Assembly: GCA_032622095.1 (NCBI GenBank)
Contig: CP136061.1
Span: 261,610,077 to 261,674,076, forward strand
Direction: 5' to 3'
From: Siphonodentalium dalli
Taxonomy: Eukaryota; Mollusca; Scaphopoda; Gadilida; Siphonodentaliidae
Length of the DNA: 64,000 bases
In this document: positions 23,801 to 29,800 of the stretch, piece by piece
Position numbering within the stretch: position 1 is the first letter of the stretch
Layout: the number at the start of each line of letters is the position of its first letter
Notes under the pieces: generated by a model
Databases searched by the model: none
Seen by the model: the letters and a program-made list of their open reading frames with translations, nothing else
What the model was told of the DNA's origin: nothing
Program-made: the position numbers and the translations under genes

Positions 23801-26800
23801 ATTCATTCCGTTTATTTTTTATTTTCATTTTTTTTATAAAAGTCTATTGTCTAAGATTGTAATATATGATGTACTTTTGCATGCACTGTAACAACAAACA
23901 TTTTAAATATTAATGGAAAGAGAAATAAAGCATTTATTTCAGAAGTCATTTTTGTTATTTAATATAGTATTCATGTGTAGTCCAGTGGAACTCCTTCCAA
24001 TAAAGCTTGATCTGGATACTGGTCATCCTGATTTCACAGATGTAGTTCCCGCATCTTCTGCCATGAGTGAAAAACTTAAACTGTCTCCTCTATACAACTT
24101 TATACCAAGCTGTATTAAAAACTAAGGGGATTATATGAAGGTCAGCTGTCCTGTTTCACTATAGTGTCCATATCCAGTATTATTCCTTAATATGGGACTC
24201 CGATAAATAATATATATATAAATACCTGCCTCACCACAAAATTAATTTGAAAAAAATAATAAATATAAATAACTGCCTCCCTCATCACTTTGAAAAAGAA
24301 AATCCCTGAGAAACAAACTATTAAGTTTATATGGCCTTATATAAGAAAATATTTATATATAATAAATATTAATTGATAGAAGTGTTTAGGACAGGTGTCT
24401 TCAACTCATATATATTATTTTATACCCTGGAAACTATATAAAACATATTTAGGAAGCTCCATCTTTAAACATTGTTGAAACGATGGTATTGGAATATATA
24501 GCGGTAGTTATTTTCTATTTGTCTGCATAGACTTAGGTACAAATATAATGATTAATTCTGATATTTTATGGTGGTCCTAAATTCATCGTGGTCCACAATG
24601 TCGCATGTGCTCATCGGCATTAATTCCAGAGGGCTGCTGTGTTCAATACGATTGACATGTCTTGTGAATTTGCATGAAAGCCTGAGGTTTCGGGTGTTAA
24701 TTTTGGATGCGATTGGAGATACAGTTGGGAAATACAGCTTCAGGCTTGAATTAAGTTGGTCTAATCAACAATTAATTTATATTTCAGGTGAGGCCTTATT
24801 TTTAATAACTTGGTTAGTTGACCTGACCGACCAAAAAATTTAAATTTTGGGAAAAAATAAAAACACTCCAATTAGTTTATTTATTAGTTTATTTATCTTT
24901 TTTCTTTGAAATCCCATTTGTTGAAATTGTATTTTATTGTTTTATGGAAAAAAGACTGCAGCAGACTTAGATTTAGAGGTGACAGAAACAGTTTTCATTT
25001 TTATTTTATCACCTGAAGCCTTGTTTTAAGCTATAAATCAATTTATTCCATTTTGCCGTATGTATCTATCATGCAATTTTATTTTTATTTTTATTTCAAC
25101 CAAGTGTTTAAAAAAAAGCGTGATTGTGCCTTGCAGCCCTTGCTTCATGACTTCACTGGAGACATAAGACTTTTAGTGCTGGTGATTGCGACATGTTTTA
25201 TTATTTTCTTTCAGGTATTGAATTCTCGATGCCAGTGTTAGGGAATAAGGCCAACAGAGATGAGGCACCAAACAACACTGATGGTGACAACAGGTAGAAT
25301 GCAATATAATATAATAGCTCTTACACAAATTGTACAATACTTAGTTTCAAGCCTGATTATAGTGTGTTTGTCATTTGCAGAATGAGGTCCCAGAAGGTCA
25401 AGCCTGCAAACAACGGGTCGGACACGGTCATCGACCGACGCAAAACACCTAAATTCCGATACAAATCTATTTGCGCCTGTCATCTTGACCGGCAGTGGTT
25501 GCTTGGCGATCTTGGTTTTAAAATCGTGCATATTTTGAATGTTTTCAAACTACTAAAGTTATTTATTTATTTTCGTAATTAAATTTAGCAAGTCGCGACT
25601 GCTCATGCTCTTCTAATTCGGCATCTTCCGTCACTGGACGTGAGCCTCCGGGCGGTGACGGAATCTGACGAGGTTTGCCGAATGACTGGTATTACTGCAC
25701 TCGTCAAAACTCTGAGCCTATCGATGTGGGTAGACGAATGTATACTGTTGACCACTAGTCAAACACCCATCGCAAGAGATTATATTTTCTCCACTACCTA
25801 TAACAAATTAAAGAACAGACGATGTATGACATCTATCCTCCGTATATATTATGGCCAGTCGATGGGAGTTAGCTGCAATATTTTGCGACAAAATGGGCAT
25901 GCAATAGTCATTTCGTTCTGGGCGACATAATAATGCGGAATTGTTCATTGCTATTTTTAGTTAACTGGGAATTCCAAATTCAATTTTCAAAATGATAACA
26001 AATTTATTCGTTAAAAAGAATGAAAAAAGTGGTTTAAGCGCCGGAGTTGACAATGAAAAGAAAGAAGAAAAATGTGACACAAAAATAAGCGACAATGCGC
26101 ACCCCAGCGTATTAAACTTAAAACCGTAACAGTAAAAAAATGGATTAATAACGACTTGGCCATTTACGGTTTACCATGCTGATAAATGGATCGAAGTTTT
26201 AATCATTTTGGTGTACCTTCCTTAGTGATTGCTTGGCAATATGACATTGTTACATGGAATACAGTGACTATGATCTATGATCATCTATGATCTATCTAAG
26301 CTTTTGATCATGCTGTTCATTACAGAAAAACAAACATTATGTTACATTATAATTATAAACAAGGTCAGAGATTGTAAAACCATAACATTGATAACAGAAC
26401 ACAATAATACTGACGTTATACTGGGGTACAGGGGTTTTGAAAGTGTATAGGAAGCTCAGTTTATATTAAAAATCCATGACAGGTACTGAACTTCATATGA
26501 CTGACACCAGTCAGTTGGTGCCTGTCATAGTGACAGGCACACTCCGGGGAAATTTGAGAAATTATTTGCAGGCTTGCAGATGGTGAATTTAGTGAGGCTT
26601 GTATAGGCACATTAAACTCATGCTTGCTTAATTTGGTTCTACATCTGAAGAAATCCTGATGTATGACTTAACCCTTTACCCAACAGAAGGGCCCTGTGCC
26701 AATGCATTCTCTTATATATGCGAGTCGACCATAGGTCGCCTCGCATATATAAGAGAATGCATTGGCTTAACACATTAAAAATTATAAAATTGTTAAAGAA

Positions 26801-29800
26801 TGTAAGAAAAAATGGTAAAAAGTGTTAAAAAAAGATTTTTTTTAGGCCAATGCATTCTCTTATATATGCGAGGCGACCTATGGTCGACTCGCATATATAA
26901 GAGAATGCATTGGCACAGGGCTAACTGTAACTATCACAATGTGGTCAAGGAGCCGGTTCCAATGATATCCATATTTGTATGGTTCTATTGAGACAGACCC
27001 AAGATAATTTAGGCTGTTGAAGCTTTATTTGGCCGGTTTTGGCCGGTTTGTTGGGTAAAGGGTTAAAGGGGTACTCTATGCGAATTTCAATAAATTCCCA
27101 GAAATAACAACGATCAAATGTCAATAATATATAGAAAAATAAGTAATTTGAGTCAAAGATGTATTCTATAAACGGGAATTTGAAAAAGAAAGCTACATAT
27201 CTAAGTGGGATAATTCGTGTGTAATAACCTTAATCCGATTTAGAACAAGTAATCACCCTTTGCCTATTGAAACCGGTCGGTGGAATGGCACAGCTAGAAA
27301 TAACCGAATTTGTTTATTGTGCCAACATGACCATTTAGGAGACGAATATCATTATATATTCCAGTGCCCATATTTTGACAAAGAAAGAGACAGGGTGATA
27401 CATCGATCATATCGAGAATGCCCGAGCATGTCTAAACTCAGAATTTTACTTTCAAATACTAAAATGTCAATTAACAGTAAATTATGTAGATTCATGCAAT
27501 GTGTATGTAAAGAACTCCGAATCATATCCGCATAGCTAACTCATGTTGTTTTCGTGTCTAATTTTATATATTAATTTGTATGTTGTTCCTCACAACGTTG
27601 ACCGATGTATAATGTATTGTTTTGTGTTTTGGTTTCCTTGCGCCATTATCTGATGGCTTGAGGAAATAAATCTATCTATCTATCTATAAACGTTCAGGTT
27701 AACAGGTTATCTTAAAATCAAAGTTAATAATTTGATATAAATATAATTTATGGCTCAAGCCATAAATTAAATTACGAATTTCCGTGTACAAGACATAATC
27801 GTATTAATTGACGGAATTGGATTGGGCAATGCGTGGCACACATGATTGTGTAAAAAATAATGTTGATACAGGGCATAAACTCAAGCCACTCACTGAGTAG
27901 TGCCTATACAATAACTTAAATGAGTATATGGGACTAGTATAACAGTTATTTGATACATTCGCTGACTGATACTGATGAATATATACTGAGTGATGACAAT
28001 TCACCGAGTGAATAATTGACTATTAAAGCACTACTAACATTATTTATTAATATTTCGGCTTATTTATTATGTGATCGGATTGGGATTTGGGTCATTTTAA
28101 TAACAATATAGAGGGTTTTCTGATTGTATTCGGTGGTATCTAGACCAAATTTATCCTTTAAAATGAAAATGTCATATTTCAATGAAAATAATACCTTGTT
28201 GATATGTTCTTTCTCACACCTCCAAAATAAATTAACCCAGAGTGGAAAAAGACATTTTCCATTATAAAGTGTGACATTAATTCATGTTGTCTCATTTCTT
28301 TCTGAACGTTATTTGAATTTAGGCCAGATGAGGAACCGAGTGATGCTCATACATCTCAGGAAGAGAATACTGAAGAAGACGATAATCTGGTGGAGTCGAA
28401 TGAAGGGGCTTCTAACTGGCTCGAAGAAATGGGTCTCAATAAGAAAGAATTTCCATCACTAGATCCAAAAAAGGTTCAACTGTATCCTTCATTTCATTTG
28501 GGGAGCTATTTCCTCAAGCCATCTTGTAAAATACAATAAAATAGTAGATGCATTTATATAACCATTAGGACATTCTTCAGTAAATTATCCATTCAACACC
28601 CATATCTTTGCAAGAATACAGACGCTTAACGAAAGTGCATACTGGAACCGACATGGTGGCGACATCACTAGAATATATCTCTTTGGAGTTGAGCTAGTTA
28701 CGTTGCAGTTAGGTTATGAAAATTCATTTGAATTTAATTTTACCTATATATTATGTTGCAAAATACATTCCACTTTATATTTTTCCACAGGTTCTACCAT
28801 AATTTAGGTTTAAATTCAGATCTCAGGGTGGGTTACAGATGTGTTAAAATTAAGGCATTATTCACGTTCTTTGCAACTAACTGTATGTTCCGAAAGTTCT
28901 GATTGTTACACATCCGTAAGTAAGTTCTGATTGTTTTAATGGGTATATACATATAGTGTCTGCAGATTATTTATTTATAGACCATTGTATATTTTTTTAC
29001 GATCACAATAAATTTCTGTTGCTTTTGAAGTTCGAGTGTTTGATAGCTTGACAACTTTGGTAGAAAATATATGCAGGTAAAACGATCTGCCAATTACAAT
29101 ATCTTACACTTCTAGATTTTAAACCAATATGGTGAAAGTACATGTAGATAAATCGGTGTCCCTACATTGAAATATTTACTGGATTTTCGCCTTAGCAGCT
29201 AACGGCCCCATCTCCGACCCCTAGCAGAAACCCTGACTTAAACCATTATTGCATTATCTAATATGAACAGGTAATTTCTTTCAAAGGACATGGGGGGCAT
29301 CAGACCTGTTAAGTTTTGAAAATGTCAATCCGGGAGATTTTTGCGGGAGGTATGCCCAAATATGTTCATGTTCCAAAAATCATTTTTATGATGAAGATTA
29401 CATAGTTTTTATGAGTTTCTATTTGTTTATTTTATAAATATATAGACCTAAATAAAATGGTAATGAATGTCCTGTTGGTAATTGTAATAGAGCTGCTGTG
29501 AGTGGGAGATACCACCATTTATTGAAAAGAAAGAAGCAGACACTGTGTAAAAATACTCAGAATTCCACCGGATACAGCCGGATATTCGCGAAACCGAAAG
29601 TATGAAATCGTAATAAACCACAAAATGGACTCGTTTACGGTTTAACCCACAAAATGAAATGCACACATTCCACCATTTATTAAAAAATTTTAAGAAGCAG
29701 AAACTTTGTTTAAAATAAGTAAAAACGAACCCGAGTTACACAGGTTACAACCGGACATGTATGCGTGAAACCGAAAGTACAAAATGACCCGTCTTGAAGT

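Larger units (their letters stand above)
18272..24336 (+). mobile_element. Complete DDE DNA transposon with 35-bp TIRs, TTA target duplication
   Basis: The left terminus 18272-18306 starts GGCCATACAC and ends TTTCTCAGGGAT. The right terminus 24302-24336 is its inverted complement at 32 of 35 positions. Both are directly flanked by TTA (18269-18271 and 24337-24339), the expected 3-bp target duplication. The 6,065-bp body holds one plus-strand gene in two exons encoding a DDE-type transposase-like protein. AT-rich subterminal motifs of the form ATAAATA(TA)nTAAATAC recur inside both ends. The element sits in donson intron 4 in the same orientation as the gene. Reading frames and termini are intact, suggesting a recently active autonomous copy. 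TSD length fits PIF/Harbinger, Zator or Academ-like groups, but I cannot place the protein in any of them. Confidence 0.9.
27067..28160. mobile_element. TTAA element copy interrupted by a LINE
   Basis: Begins AGGGGTACTCTATGCG directly after TTAA and aligns with 7589 onward. It is broken at 27175-27682 by a LINE fragment and continues at GTTCAGGTTAACAGG. The right part (27.9-28.16 kb) instead resembles the end of the 1915-3923 element and finishes ATTTATCC before TTTAA. It may be a composite. Confidence 0.6.

Noticed and set aside
18272-24336. Assignment to PIF/Harbinger from the TTA duplication
   Set aside because: The GG-starting ends and TSD fit, but the protein lacks motifs I know from that family and no separate Myb/SANT-like gene is visible.
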